From Candidatus Eisenbacteria bacterium (lineage in GTDB: Bacteria > Eisenbacteria > RBG-16-71-46), in contig DASTBI010000252.1 in NCBI GenBank assembly GCA_035712145.1, forward strand, positions 62,001 through 126,000: DNA of 64,000 nt, read 5' to 3'. This document shows positions 38,136-47,464 of the stretch, piece by piece. Position numbers and translations under genes: made by a program. Under the pieces are notes generated by a model. That model searched no databases. It was not told the origin of the DNA and saw only the letters and a list, made by a program, of their open reading frames with translations. Every line of letters begins with the position of its first letter. The stretch's first letter is position 1.

Positions 38136-39483
38136 CCTCCCCCTCCTGGGGAGCCTTGTCGAGCGCGCGCTGACGTTGCACCAGACGCAGAGGGTCGTTG
38201 AAGACGATCAGGATGAACAGCGTCGCGATCACCGCGAGACCGACCTTCTGGAACCGGATGTACGCCCGTGCGGAGATGGCCTGGCGGCGGACTGCCTGCA
38301 CCAGCGCAAGCAGGATGTGACCGCCGTCGAGCACCGGGATGGGGAGCAGATTGAACGCCATGATGGCGACGTTGATCATCGCCAGGAACTGCAGATACGA
38401 GTCGATGCCCCGGCGAGCCTGCTCGCTGGCCGCCTGGGCGATGAACAGCGGACCTCCGAGGTATTCGCGGTAGTAGAGAGGCCGCGTGAAGGTGAGCCAG
38501 AGCCCGCCGTAGACGTTGGCCACCAGCGCGCCGGTCGCCCGGAATCCGAGTTGCAGCGATTCGAGCAACGGGTGACGTTCCACGTAGACGCCGTGCCGCG
38601 GAGCCTCGATGCCGATGCGCGCATCGTTGCCGCGCCGCCCGTCGGGGTTCATCGGCGTCACCCGCAGATCGAACTGCTGGCTGCCGCGCTGAATGGTGAG
38701 CGTCATCGGCTTGTCGGCGTTGCCCTGCAGCGCGCGCGGCAGGTCTTCCCAGACCGCGATCGACTGACCATTGATCGCCAGGATGCGGTCGCCTTCCTTG
38801 AGGCCGGCTTTGTACGCGGGCATGCCCGTCACCACCCCGCCCACCACCGGCGGCTCGGGGGGACGATGCAGGCCCGACAGCACGGGCTCGCGCGCGTCGG
38901 CGGCGATCGGAATCCGGAGCGTCTGTCCGCTGCGCGACACCGTGAGACTCATCGGTTCGTTCTTGGGGTGCTCGGACGCCTTGACGAAGATCGCGATCCA
39001 GCTCGATACCGGTCGGTCGGCGACCGCAACGATACGGTCCCCTTCGCGCAATCCGGCCTGATAGGCGCGGCTCGTGTCGGGGACGGCTCCGAGCTGGTTC
39101 GAATAGTCGGGATAGCTCACGCCGATCAATCCGACGAGGACCATCACCACGAAGGCGGTGACGAGGTTCGCGGCAGGTCCGGCGACCGCGATCAGGAGTC
39201 GGCCGAACCAGGGATGCGACAGGAACTCATCCTTCCCGCCCGGCATCGTGCCGTCTTCCTCGGGACTGTCGCCCGCCATCTGCACGTAGCCGCCGAGGGG
39301 AATGATCGAGAGCCGGTACTCGGTCTCGCCATGCGTCCACTTGATCAGCGGCGGGCCGAATCCGAGCGAGAATTTGAGCACTCGGACGCCTCGCCACTTG
39401 GCCACCAGGAAGTGCCCCAGCTCGTGCACGAAGATCACGAGCCCGAGCAGGAGCAAACCAGGGAGAACGAGCGACCAGATCAC
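38116..39483 (-). CDS. rseP: RseP/site-2 intramembrane metalloprotease
   Basis: Site-2 protease that cleaves membrane-bound regulators such as anti-sigma factors. The zinc site HELGH (20-24) in helix one, two PDZ domains (AYQAGLREGDRIVAV; AYKAGLKEGDRILAI) and the second zinc-site segment NLLPIPVLDGG are present. GTG 39483 is chosen because AAGGAG lies six bases upstream; TTG 39504 has no ribosome site. A separate promoter precedes it, so rseP heads an rseP-Omp85-tamB unit, apart from the upstream LPS genes. Confidence 0.94.
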   Translation of the reverse strand: MIWSLVLPGLLLLGLVIFVHELGHFLVAKWRGVRVLKFSLGFGPPLIKWTHGETEYRLSIIPLGGYVQMAGDSPEEDGTMPGGKDEFLSHPWFGRLLIAVAGPAANLVTAFVVMVLVGLIGVSYPDYSNQLGAVPDTSRAYQAGLREGDRIVAVADRPVSSWIAIFVKASEHPKNEPMSLTVSRSGQTLRIPIAADAREPVLSGLHRPPEPPVVGGVVTGMPAYKAGLKEGDRILAINGQSIAVWEDLPRALQGNADKPMTLTIQRGSQQFDLRVTPMNPDGRRGNDARIGIEAPRHGVYVERHPLLESLQLGFRATGALVANVYGGLWLTFTRPLYYREYLGGPLFIAQAASEQARRGIDSYLQFLAMINVAIMAFNLLPIPVLDGGHILLALVQAVRRQAISARAYIRFQKVGLAVIATLFILIVFNDPLRLVQRQRALDKAPQEGEVAPSPP

Positions 39484-39514
39484 GGGCAACTCCTTATGGG
39501 CCAAGGCGATTGCG

Positions 39515-39544
39515 AGATTACGCCCTGCGGTTCGACAGCGTCAA
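39515..39544 (-). promoter_or_regulatory. Sigma70-type promoter of rseP-Omp85-tamB
   Basis: Minus strand: -35 TTGACG (39544-39539), 18-bp spacer, -10 TAATCT (39520-39515). Leader of about 25 bases carrying AAGGAG. The remaining gap to the GT4 stop at 39645 shows nothing else. Confidence 0.65.
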
Positions 39545-39644
39545 GCGCGCGGGACCGCCTTCTTGGATGCCGACTCCTGCCACTCGGCGGCCAGCCATGA
39601 CCAAGCCAAAAAGGCAGGTTTCGTGCCGCGAAGATGCCGCTCGA

Positions 39645-40751
39645 TCACGAGCTCGAGCGGCCCGCGCCCAGCGCCGAACGGTACGCGTCCAGCGTGCGCT
39701 CGACCGTCCGATCGATGTGAAATTCCTGGGCTGCCTGTTTTCCCGCTCTGCCCATCGCCGCGCGCGCTTCCGGCGAATTCAGCAGCTCCGTCAGGACCCC
39801 GGCCATCGCCCGGGGGTCCCGTGGTGGAACCAGGCGACCGGTGACGCGATCCTGCACCACCTCGGGGACCCCTCCGACCGCGGTCGCCACGACCGGGACT
39901 CCCGCGTCCTGGGCCTCGATCAAGGTGGTGGCGATCCCTTCCGAGTCCGAAGCCAGGGCGGCCATCGTGCATTGTGCGATCAGGACGCGGGCATCCTCTC
40001 GAAACCCGAGCAGATGGACGCGTTTCTCGAGGCCGAGCGCCCTGGCCTGCCGTTCCAAGCTCTCCCGCAGGGGACCCTCGCCCAGCCAGACCATGTGCAC
40101 GTCGGCCGCTGTCGAGGCGACCACCAGGGAAAAAGCCTCGAGCAGATCACGGTGACGCTTCTCGGCGGTGAGCGCCGCCGCGGTCCCGATCAGCAGGGTA
40201 TCGCTCGCGACTCCGAGCAGTCGGCGCACGTCGATCGACGACGAAGGCGCGGGCTCGATGCCGCTCGGCACGACCACCAATCGCTCGCGCGGCACGCCGC
40301 CCTTCGCCATCGTCTCGAGGACGCCGCGGCTCACACACAGATAGCGGTCCACCGGCATTCGGTACTTGAGCCCCAGGAGTCCGCCGCGCACCGGCATCGC
40401 CACGCGCCGCGACACGACGACGGCCGGCACCCGGGCGATGCGCGCGGCCGGCACGCCGAGCGCATGCGCGCGCGCCGTGTGCGCGTGGACGACATCGGGC
40501 TTCCACGCGCCGATCATGCCGCGCGCGGCGAACCCGGCGCCGAGATCCAGATCGAAGCGCGGATCCCACGGCTCCGCCATCACGCCTGCGGCTCGCGCGC
40601 GCCGGAGCAGCGGCGCGTCGGGCGCGAGCAGCATGGACTCCACCCCGTGGCGGCGCAGGCCGCGGATCAGCATGTGGACCTGCGCCTGTCCCCCTCGCCA
40701 CTCTCGGCCGGTGTCGAGGTGGACCACGCGCCGGACGGCCGCGGCGCTCAT
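39645..40751 (-). CDS. GT4-family glycosyltransferase
   Basis: A 368-residue retaining glycosyltransferase of the GT-B fold. It shows GGQAQVHMLIRGL, VVHAHTARAH, VVVPSGIE, and the GT4 nucleotide-sugar motif E-x7-E in ASDSEGIATTLIEAQDAG. Such enzymes add sugars to LPS core or O-antigen; substrates cannot be read. ATG 40751 overlaps the GT2 stop as ATGA. It is the last gene of the cdsA-dxr-heptose cluster. Confidence 0.88.
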   Translation of the reverse strand: MSAAAVRRVVHLDTGREWRGGQAQVHMLIRGLRRHGVESMLLAPDAPLLRRARAAGVMAEPWDPRFDLDLGAGFAARGMIGAWKPDVVHAHTARAHALGVPAARIARVPAVVVSRRVAMPVRGGLLGLKYRMPVDRYLCVSRGVLETMAKGGVPRERLVVVPSGIEPAPSSSIDVRRLLGVASDTLLIGTAAALTAEKRHRDLLEAFSLVVASTAADVHMVWLGEGPLRESLERQARALGLEKRVHLLGFREDARVLIAQCTMAALASDSEGIATTLIEAQDAGVPVVATAVGGVPEVVQDRVTGRLVPPRDPRAMAGVLTELLNSPEARAAMGRAGKQAAQEFHIDRTVERTLDAYRSALGAGRSSS

Positions 40752-41518
40752 TCGCGGCGTTCGGCGCCGGCGGGATCCGCCCAGAGCTCGAGGTACTTGA
40801 GCATCACCTGGGCGGAAGCGAGCGCGCACAGCGCCAGGCCATGCGCGCCGTCGAGGAATCCCGCCTGGAGCACGTACATGCGGAAGAAGCGGAGCGGCGG
40901 CCGCAGGAGCACGTCCAGAGGTCCGCTCCGGCGGCCTTCGCGCCGCGCCTTCTCCGCGCCGAGCGCGGCGTAGCGCACCAGCTTGTCCCGGCAGGCGCGC
41001 CAGTCCTCGTAGCTGTGGTGCTCCATCGTGCCCGGCAGGTCCGCGATCGCGCCTTCGACGGTGACGCGCTCGTGCACGGCCGCCGGCTCGAAGCGCGCAC
41101 GATCGCGCCGGAAGATTCTCACGATTCGCTCTCCCCGCCATCCGCAGTAGCGAATCCGCCGTCCCAGGAACCAGGTGCGGCGCTCGAGGCGGTAGCCGGC
41201 GGCGGGTCCATCGTTCTCGACGGCGCGCCGCAGCGCGGCTTCCGCGGCGGGATCCAGACGCTCGTCGGCGTCGAGCCACAAGATCCAGGGCTCGCGGCAG
41301 TGCTCGAGGCCGAACTGTCGCTGCTTGCCGAAGTCTTCGAGTGGACGCTCGACCACGTCCGCGCCCGCGCGCGCCGCCACCGCCCGGCTGTCGTCGCGGG
41401 TCGCGGCGTCCAGCACGACGAGCACCTGACGCGCGAAGGCGAGTCGAGGCAGCAGCGCCGCGAGGCGCGCCGACTCGTCACGCGCCAGCAGCAGGACGGA
41501 GAGCGGCAGTGGGTTCAC
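40748..41518 (-). CDS. GT2-family glycosyltransferase, WaaE-like
   Basis: A 256-residue GT-A glycosyltransferase. It has the start PLSVLLLARDE, the metal-binding LDADERLDPAAE and MEHHSYEDWRACRDKLVRYA (quoted as the family segment HHSYEDW...KLVRYA), typical of the WaaE/KdtX-like LPS core glucosyltransferases. GTG 41518 is the only good start and overlaps the end of the GT9 gene by 41 bases; the longer frame is not similar to the family. It probably extends the inner core next to heptose. Confidence 0.85.
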   Translation of the reverse strand: MNPLPLSVLLLARDESARLAALLPRLAFARQVLVVLDAATRDDSRAVAARAGADVVERPLEDFGKQRQFGLEHCREPWILWLDADERLDPAAEAALRRAVENDGPAAGYRLERRTWFLGRRIRYCGWRGERIVRIFRRDRARFEPAAVHERVTVEGAIADLPGTMEHHSYEDWRACRDKLVRYAALGAEKARREGRRSGPLDVLLRPPLRFFRMYVLQAGFLDGAHGLALCALASAQVMLKYLELWADPAGAERRE

Positions 41519-42527
41519 GGTGGGATTCGAAACGGTCGAGATGATCGATGACGCGTCGCGCGGCTTCGGCGGGCGTGAGGCTCGGCATGCAAATCCAGTG
41601 CGGGCAGCGCGTGCGATCGCACCCCGCGCAGGGAACCGGCGCGCGCCAGAAGCCGTGGGCCTCGCCCGGAGGCTGCCATGTGTCGGGATGCGTGGGACCG
41701 AACCAGGCATAGGTCGGGACGCCGAGCGCCGCCGCCAGATGCCGAGGACCGCTGTCGGTGCCCACCAAGGCACCCAGGTGCGCGATCGCCCCCGCGAGCC
41801 CGGCCACGTCGCAGGGCGGCATCACGCGCACATCCGGAGCGTGCCGCTTCACCACCGTGGTCACCCCCTCTTCGCCCGGTCCCGCGATCAGCACCACCTC
41901 GCGTCCCTGGGTCAGGAGTCGCGCCAGCATGGCGGCATTCGCGGCCGGCCAGGTCTTGGTGGGCCAGGTTCCCGCGGCCACGAGCCCGATGGCGCGCGAC
42001 GGGGCGCGGACGCCGGCGGCATCGATCAGACGCGCCCCGGCCGCCAGCGCCTCGGCGGGCGGCGTCAGCGTTGCTCCCTGGCCATCCGCGATCCCGCCTG
42101 CCGCGAGCGCCAGTCGCAGGTGCGCGCTCGACGCGTGCTCGCGGCCACCGCCTGGCCCCGGAGCGTCTCGCGGAACCCGCACCTGGTAGGCGTGGCGGCG
42201 GCCGCGCAGGTCGAATCCGGCGGTGCGGCGGGCGCCGCTGATTCGGAGCAGCGTCGCGCTGCGGGGATTGCCGAAGAAGTCGATCGCCCACTCGCGGGGC
42301 TCGCGGCGCAACTCCGAGGCCAGGCGCCACACCGCGAGCGTCGAGCGCTCGAGCGGCCGCACGCGGCTCACCTCGGGCACCCACTCCAGCAATGCCGCGT
42401 AGCGGGGATCGGTCACCACCTCGAGATCCGCGCCGGGATGCCCGCGCTTCAGCGCCCGCAGCGCGGGGATCGTGAGCACCACGTCGCCGAGCGCCCTCAG
42501 GCGGATCGCGAGGAGTTTCCTGCTCAA
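41478..42527 (-). CDS. GT9-family heptosyltransferase-like protein
   Basis: A 349-residue ADP-heptose:LPS heptosyltransferase-type protein (GT9). It opens LLAIRLRALGDVVLTIPALRALK, has a central AAGTWPTKTWPAANAAML substrate loop, and GTDSGPRHLAAALGVPTYAWFGPTHPDTW, all characteristic. C-terminal Cys-rich CAGCDRTRCPHWIC is common in family members. The start TTG 42527 overlaps the rfaE2 stop as TTGA. It uses the ADP-heptose made by the two preceding genes. Confidence 0.9.
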   Translation of the reverse strand: MSRKLLAIRLRALGDVVLTIPALRALKRGHPGADLEVVTDPRYAALLEWVPEVSRVRPLERSTLAVWRLASELRREPREWAIDFFGNPRSATLLRISGARRTAGFDLRGRRHAYQVRVPRDAPGPGGGREHASSAHLRLALAAGGIADGQGATLTPPAEALAAGARLIDAAGVRAPSRAIGLVAAGTWPTKTWPAANAAMLARLLTQGREVVLIAGPGEEGVTTVVKRHAPDVRVMPPCDVAGLAGAIAHLGALVGTDSGPRHLAAALGVPTYAWFGPTHPDTWQPPGEAHGFWRAPVPCAGCDRTRCPHWICMPSLTPAEAARRVIDHLDRFESHREPTAALRPAAGA

Positions 42528-43018
42528 CCCGCATCTCCGCGCCGGATACGCTGATACAACTCACCGCTCGCGTGCTGCTTGACGTCACCGGCGATCGCGG
42601 TGACGCCCCCCAGCTGGGCCATGGTGGCGCGCTCCGGGACGGTGTCGACTCGATAATCGGTTCCCTTGGCGTGAACATCCGGCGCCAGGGCGACGAGCAG
42701 CGAGTCGACGCTCGGCTCCTCGAAGATCACCACGTGGTCCACCGCGCGCAACGCCGCCACCACCGTGGCCCGCTCGCGCGCGTCCTGCACCGGCCGGCCA
42801 GGACCTTTGAGCGCGTGCGCCGAGCGATCACCGTTGACCGCCACCACGAGGCGGTCGCCGAGAGAGCGGGCGCCCGCCAGGTAGCGCGCGTGTCCGACGT
42901 GGAGGAGATCGAACACGCCATTGGCCAGCACCACGCGCAGGCCGTCCGATCGGTAAGCCCGCACGATCTCGACGGCACGGTCGCGCGTCACGATACGCTC
43001 GGCGGTCCGGGCTCTCAC
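42524..43018 (-). CDS. rfaE2: D-glycero-beta-D-manno-heptose 1-phosphate adenylyltransferase
   Basis: Transfers AMP to heptose-1-phosphate to give ADP-heptose. The 164 residues have the nucleotidyltransferase signature GVFDLLHVGHARYL (HxGH) and KGTDYRVDTVPE. In E. coli this is the C-terminal half of bifunctional HldE; here it is a separate gene. GTG 43018 overlaps the rfaE1 stop as GTGA, and its own stop overlaps the GT9 start. Confidence 0.93.
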   Translation of the reverse strand: MRARTAERIVTRDRAVEIVRAYRSDGLRVVLANGVFDLLHVGHARYLAGARSLGDRLVVAVNGDRSAHALKGPGRPVQDARERATVVAALRAVDHVVIFEEPSVDSLLVALAPDVHAKGTDYRVDTVPERATMAQLGGVTAIAGDVKQHASGELYQRIRRGDAG

Positions 43019-44061
43019 GAGCGCACCTTCGTGGCGCGTCGCGAGGCGCCGGTGCGGAGCGCGCGCTCGAGATCGCCGCCGCTCACCGCCACGGCCCCAC
43101 GCCGGCTCACCGCGATCGCGCCCGCGACGTTGGCGAGCGCCGCCGCCTCGAGCGCCGAGGCTCCGGCCGACAGCGCCGCGGCGCTCACCGCGACGACCGC
43201 GTCTCCCGCGCCGGTCACGTCGACCGCCTCGTGCCCCCCAAAGGCGCCGAGACTCTGGCCGCTGCTCCTTCCCCACACCGTGAGCCCGTCGCGTCCGCGC
43301 GTGATCACGAGATGCGCGGCGCGCATGCGCTCCTGCAGCCGCGAGGCGACGGCCGCCAGGTCGCGGTCGTCGGCCACGGCCAGACCCGCCGCCGCGCTGG
43401 CCTCGCTCTCGTTGGGCGTGGCGAGGGTGACCCCGCGGTAATCCGTGATGCGGTAGCGAGCATCGAGCGCCACGGTCACGCGCCGGGCGCGCCATCGCCG
43501 GATGCGCGGCGCGGCCAGCGCGGGCGTGACGGAGTCGTAGCCGTAGTCGGAGAGGAGCACGACGCGCGCCTCCCGCTCGGCGCTCCGCAGCGCGCCGTCG
43601 AGACGACGCCGGCTCGCGGCATCGAGCGTGAAAGGCCGGCCGCGATCGACGCGCACCACCTGCTGCAGCGCGGTGTGGACGCTGCCGGCGACGACGCGCG
43701 TCTTCACCACCGTCGAGGCGCGCCGCAGCGGGATCAAGCCCGCGCAGTCCACGCCGGCCTTGCTCAGCATCTCCGTCAGCTCGCGACCCGCCGGATCCTG
43801 CCCCACGAAGCCCACCGCCCGGGTGGTCATGCCCAGCGCGGCCAGGTTGAGCGCCGCGTTGGCGGCGCCTCCGCCCTGCGTGCTGCGGCCCAGGTATTCG
43901 AGGATCAGCACCGGCGCCTCGCGCGAGACGCGGCGCGACAGGCAGCGCCAGTATTCGTCGAGCACGAAGTCGCCCCACACCACGGCCACGCCATCCTTCA
44001 GCCGCTCGACCCACCGCACGAGCCGATCGGGAGCCGGCGGCCGCGCGCGCAGCAGCTTCAA
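43015..44061 (-). CDS. rfaE1: Heptose-7-phosphate kinase (PfkB family)
   Basis: Phosphorylates heptose-7-phosphate at C1, in the HldE N-terminal role. The 348 residues carry both PfkB signatures: GGGAANAALNLAALG and DVTGAGDAVVAVSAAAL, with the catalytic Asp in GAGD. Start TTG 44061 overlaps the dxr stop as TTGA. A more general sugar kinase is less likely, given the following rfaE2 and GT9 genes. Confidence 0.9.
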   Translation of the reverse strand: MKLLRARPPAPDRLVRWVERLKDGVAVVWGDFVLDEYWRCLSRRVSREAPVLILEYLGRSTQGGGAANAALNLAALGMTTRAVGFVGQDPAGRELTEMLSKAGVDCAGLIPLRRASTVVKTRVVAGSVHTALQQVVRVDRGRPFTLDAASRRRLDGALRSAEREARVVLLSDYGYDSVTPALAAPRIRRWRARRVTVALDARYRITDYRGVTLATPNESEASAAAGLAVADDRDLAAVASRLQERMRAAHLVITRGRDGLTVWGRSSGQSLGAFGGHEAVDVTGAGDAVVAVSAAALSAGASALEAAALANVAGAIAVSRRGAVAVSGGDLERALRTGASRRATKVRS

Positions 44062-45209
44062 ACGCGCACCGCCTGTCCTCGCGCCTCCGCGCGCGCCCAA
44101 GCGTCGACCTCCTGCAGCTGGGCCAGCGACTCCACCGTCTTCGTCTCGTGCGCGCCGAGCACGCGCGCGATGACCTCGGGGACCTGTCCGAGCGAAATCG
44201 CACCGTCGAGGAACGCCTGCACGGCCACCTCGTCGGCGGCGTTGACGACACACGGCGCCGTGCCTCCCTCCCGACCCGCCGCCACCGCCAGCTCGAACGC
44301 GGGAAACCGGCCGGGGACGATCGGCTCGAACTCGAGCGCTTCGAGCGGATGCTCGAGCCGCGGCAGACTTTCGTCCGGCCAGCGCTCGGGCCAGCTCAGC
44401 GCGAGCTGGATCGGCAGCCTCATGTCGGGCGCTCCGGCCTGCGCGATCACCGATCCATCGATGAACTCGACCATGGCGTGGACCCGCGCCTGCGGATGCA
44501 GCACCGCCGCGAGCTGCGGCCAGGAGAGCGCGAAGAGCCAGCGAGCTTCGATCAGCTCGAGCCCCTTGTTGAAGAGCAGGGCCGAGTCCACGGTGATCCG
44601 CGGCCCCATGGCCCACACCGGATGCGCCAGCACTTCGGCGGGCGTGGCGTTCCGCCAGCTCGGATGCCGGCGCAGCGGTCCTCCCGACGCGGTGAGGGTC
44701 AGGCGCGCGACCTCGGCCGTCGGCCGGCCGCCCAGGCACTGGAGCGCGGCGCTGTGCTCGCTGTCCACCGGGATCAGCTCCCCGCCACGCGCGAGGGCTC
44801 CCTGGATCAGCGCGCCGCCCACCACCAGCGTTTCCTTGTTGGCGAGCGCGAGACGAGCCTTGGCGTCCAGCGCGGCCAGCGAAGGCGCGAGCCCGGCGGC
44901 GCCGACGATGCCGTTCAGCACCTGATCGCACGGCACCCCTTCGATCAGCCGCGTCGCGGCGCCCGGCCCGATCTCGACCCGCGCGGTCGGCGCGGCTGCC
45001 TGCAGCGCCGCCCGCGCGGACTCCACGTCCGCGGCGCGCTCGAGCGCCACGCCCCGCGGCTTCATCCGGCGCGCCTGATCGCACAGGCCATTCAGATCGC
45101 TGCCGGCCCCGAGCGCCACCACCTCCAGGCGGTCGGGATGCCGCGCGGCGACCTCGAGGCCCTGGCGACCGATCGAGCCTGTCGAGCCGAGGATCGCAAG
45201 GCGCTTCAA
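44058..45209 (-). CDS. dxr: 1-deoxy-D-xylulose-5-phosphate reductoisomerase
   Basis: Commits the MEP isoprenoid pathway, turning DXP into MEP with NADPH. The 383 residues start with LAILGSTGSIG (NADPH), and contain LALANKETLVVGG, PVDSEHSAALQCL, TASGGPLR and MGPRITVDSALLFNKGLE. Start TTG 45209 overlaps the cdsA stop as TTGA; a longer frame starting further upstream would lie inside cdsA. It supplies precursors for the undecaprenyl carrier made by uppS. Confidence 0.95.
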   Translation of the reverse strand: MKRLAILGSTGSIGRQGLEVAARHPDRLEVVALGAGSDLNGLCDQARRMKPRGVALERAADVESARAALQAAAPTARVEIGPGAATRLIEGVPCDQVLNGIVGAAGLAPSLAALDAKARLALANKETLVVGGALIQGALARGGELIPVDSEHSAALQCLGGRPTAEVARLTLTASGGPLRRHPSWRNATPAEVLAHPVWAMGPRITVDSALLFNKGLELIEARWLFALSWPQLAAVLHPQARVHAMVEFIDGSVIAQAGAPDMRLPIQLALSWPERWPDESLPRLEHPLEALEFEPIVPGRFPAFELAVAAGREGGTAPCVVNAADEVAVQAFLDGAISLGQVPEVIARVLGAHETKTVESLAQLQEVDAWARAEARGQAVRV

Positions 45210-46129
45210 CGCGGCACTCCGAACACCACGTGAGCCAGGTAGTAGTAGACCACCGGGGCGGCGAAGAAGAGGCTGTCGAAGCGGTCGAGCACGCCGCCGT
45301 GCCCCGGAATGAGGTCGGAGGAGTCGCCGTGCCGCGCATCCCGCTTGAGCAGCGATTCCACCAGGTCGCCGACCTGGGCGAAGACACCGACCAGGAGGCC
45401 GATCGCCAGCGCGTCGACCAGTCGCAGGAACGGAGCGAACCACACGCGGGCGATGAACGCTGCCGCCACCGCCATGATCCAGCCGCCGACCGAGCCTTCC
45501 ACCGATTTGCGCGGCGAGATCCGCGTCCACGGACGATTGCGCCCGAACAGCCGGCCCACGGTGTAGGCGCCGGTGTCGCAGCTCCAGGTGACGAAGAACG
45601 CGAGCAGAACGAATGCCGCGCCGTCGCGGTACGAAGTGCCCGCCGACCACGGCAGCTCTCGCAGCAGCACCATGTGCGCGGACAGCCAGCCGACGTAGAG
45701 CACGCCGAAGCAGGTCACCGCGATGTCCTCGACCCGTTGACGCGCCTCCGGACGGCGCAGCTCGAGCGCGAGCACGAGGAGAAGCACGGCGGTCGTGAGG
45801 AAACCGACGTAGGGCACGTGGCGCTGGTAGCAGATCCACAGGAGCGCCAGCGAAGCCAATACGCCGAGCCGCCGGTAAGGACGCAGTCCGCGGCCCCGCA
45901 TCATGGAGTAGAACTCGATCAGACCAATCGTCACCTGGACCGCCACGAAGGTGAGGAAGGTCAGCCCCCCGATCCAGGCGAGGAACACGAGGAGTGGCAC
46001 GAACGCGACTCCGCTCGCCACCCGCCAGGACAGCGCCCAGGACGATCGCTTGGGCGCCGGCTCGCCCGATGCGGGGTCCGAGCCTTCGGCCCTGAGCGCC
46101 TGGACGAAGCCGCGCGTGTCTTCGGTCAT
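45206..46129 (-). CDS. cdsA: Phosphatidate cytidylyltransferase
   Basis: Makes CDP-diacylglycerol from phosphatidate and CTP in the membrane. The 307 residues have seven or eight hydrophobic segments and the C-terminal signature (SPRKSVEGSVGG; GDLVESLLKRD; DLIPGHGGVLDRFDSL). ATG 46129 follows uppS after one base. It overlaps dxr by TTGA. Confidence 0.95.
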   Translation of the reverse strand: MTEDTRGFVQALRAEGSDPASGEPAPKRSSWALSWRVASGVAFVPLLVFLAWIGGLTFLTFVAVQVTIGLIEFYSMMRGRGLRPYRRLGVLASLALLWICYQRHVPYVGFLTTAVLLLVLALELRRPEARQRVEDIAVTCFGVLYVGWLSAHMVLLRELPWSAGTSYRDGAAFVLLAFFVTWSCDTGAYTVGRLFGRNRPWTRISPRKSVEGSVGGWIMAVAAAFIARVWFAPFLRLVDALAIGLLVGVFAQVGDLVESLLKRDARHGDSSDLIPGHGGVLDRFDSLFFAAPVVYYYLAHVVFGVPR

Positions 46130-46130
46130 C

Positions 46131-46874
46131 TCAGTCGGTCCGCCCGAAGCGTCGCTCGCGCCCCTGGTACTCGGCCACCGCCTGGTAGAGATGCCGGCGC
46201 CGAAAGTCGGGCCACAGCGTCGAGGTGATCCACAGCTCGGTATAGGCGAGCTGCCACAGCATGAAGTTGGAGATGCGCATCTCGCCGCTCGTGCGAATCA
46301 GCAGGTCGGGGTCTGGAAGACCGGCGGTGTAGAGGTAGCTCGACACCAGCGCCTCGTCCACGTCGTCCGGCTTGAGACCGTTGCTTGCCTGGTCGCGCAT
46401 CAGGCGACGCACCCCGTCCACCATCTCGGTGCGTCCGCTGTACGAGAGCGCCAGGTTGAGCAGCAGGCCGGAGCTGCGCGACAGGTAGTCCTGGGTCTCC
46501 TGGAGCGTGTCCCGCACCTCGGCGGGCAGGTCCTCCAGGCGACCCATGACCTGGAGCCGGACGTTGCGCTCCCGCAGCTCCCGCCGCTCCTGTTTGAGCG
46601 TCTGCCGCAGGATGTTCATGAGCGCCTTGACCTCGCGCGCGGGACGCTCCCAGTTTTCGGTGGAGAACGTGTAGAGGGTCAGCACCTCGATGCCGAGCTC
46701 GACGCAGCCCTTGACCGATTCACGAACCGCTTCACGTCCGGCGCGATGACCCATCAAGCGAGGCACCCCTCGGGCCTTCGCCCAGCGGCCGTTGCCGTCC
46801 ATGATGATGGCGACGTGGCGCGGGACGTTGCCGCGCCGCAACAGCTCGTGAGGCGTCAGACTTCGGCTCGACAA
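46131..46874 (-). CDS. uppS: Undecaprenyl diphosphate synthase
   Basis: Cis-prenyltransferase building undecaprenyl diphosphate from FPP and IPP, the lipid carrier for peptidoglycan and O-antigen. The 247 residues include HVAIIMDGNGRWAKARG (catalytic Asp), TLYTFSTENW and RTSGEMRISNFMLWQ. TTG 46874 is the start: GGAGG lies four bases upstream. It follows frr after 32 bases. Confidence 0.96.
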   Translation of the reverse strand: MSSRSLTPHELLRRGNVPRHVAIIMDGNGRWAKARGVPRLMGHRAGREAVRESVKGCVELGIEVLTLYTFSTENWERPAREVKALMNILRQTLKQERRELRERNVRLQVMGRLEDLPAEVRDTLQETQDYLSRSSGLLLNLALSYSGRTEMVDGVRRLMRDQASNGLKPDDVDEALVSSYLYTAGLPDPDLLIRTSGEMRISNFMLWQLAYTELWITSTLWPDFRRRHLYQAVAEYQGRERRFGRTD

Positions 46875-46906
46875 TGGACCTCCGGGCGGCGGGCGTGCCG
46901 CGCGGG

Positions 46907-47464
46907 TCAGACCTCCATCACCTCGGCCGTCTTCTTCTTCAGGAGCTCGTCCACCAAACCGACGTAGCGGTCGGTCAGCTTCTGTCCGTCGGCGGTGAGC
47001 CGTTTGGCGTCGTCTTCGGAGACCGCGCCCTCGTCCTGCTGGTGCTTCACGTCCTTGTTGAGATCGTGCCGCACCTGGCGGATGTGCACGCGCCCTTCCT
47101 CCGCCAGCTTGGACACGAGCTTTACCATGTCCTTGCGGCGCTCCTCGGTCAGAGTGGGAATCGGCACCCGCACGACCAGGCCGTCGTCAGTCGGATTCAG
47201 GCCGAGCTCGGACTGCTGGATGGCCCGCGAGATCGCCTTGACCAGCGACTTGTCGTAGGGCTGTACCACCAGCAGACGTGCTTCGGGGGCGCTCACCTGC
47301 CCGACTTCCTTCAGCGACATCGCCTGCCCATAGGCTTCGACGCGCACGGTGTCGAGCAGCGCGGGCGATGCCTTGCCGCTCCGGATTCCGGTGAATTCGC
47401 GCCGCACGCCCTCGAGCGCCTTCTTCATCCGCTCCTCGGCCTCGATCAGCATCTTGTGGGTCAT
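46907..47464 (-). CDS. frr: Ribosome recycling factor
   Basis: Splits post-termination ribosomes together with EF-G. The 185 residues form the typical domain I coiled coil and small domain II ([47 protein letters not shown]). ATG 47464 overlaps the pyrH stop as ATGA; the longer frame lies inside pyrH. Confidence 0.96.
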   Translation of the reverse strand: MTHKMLIEAEERMKKALEGVRREFTGIRSGKASPALLDTVRVEAYGQAMSLKEVGQVSAPEARLLVVQPYDKSLVKAISRAIQQSELGLNPTDDGLVVRVPIPTLTEERRKDMVKLVSKLAEEGRVHIRQVRHDLNKDVKHQQDEGAVSEDDAKRLTADGQKLTDRYVGLVDELLKKKTAEVMEV

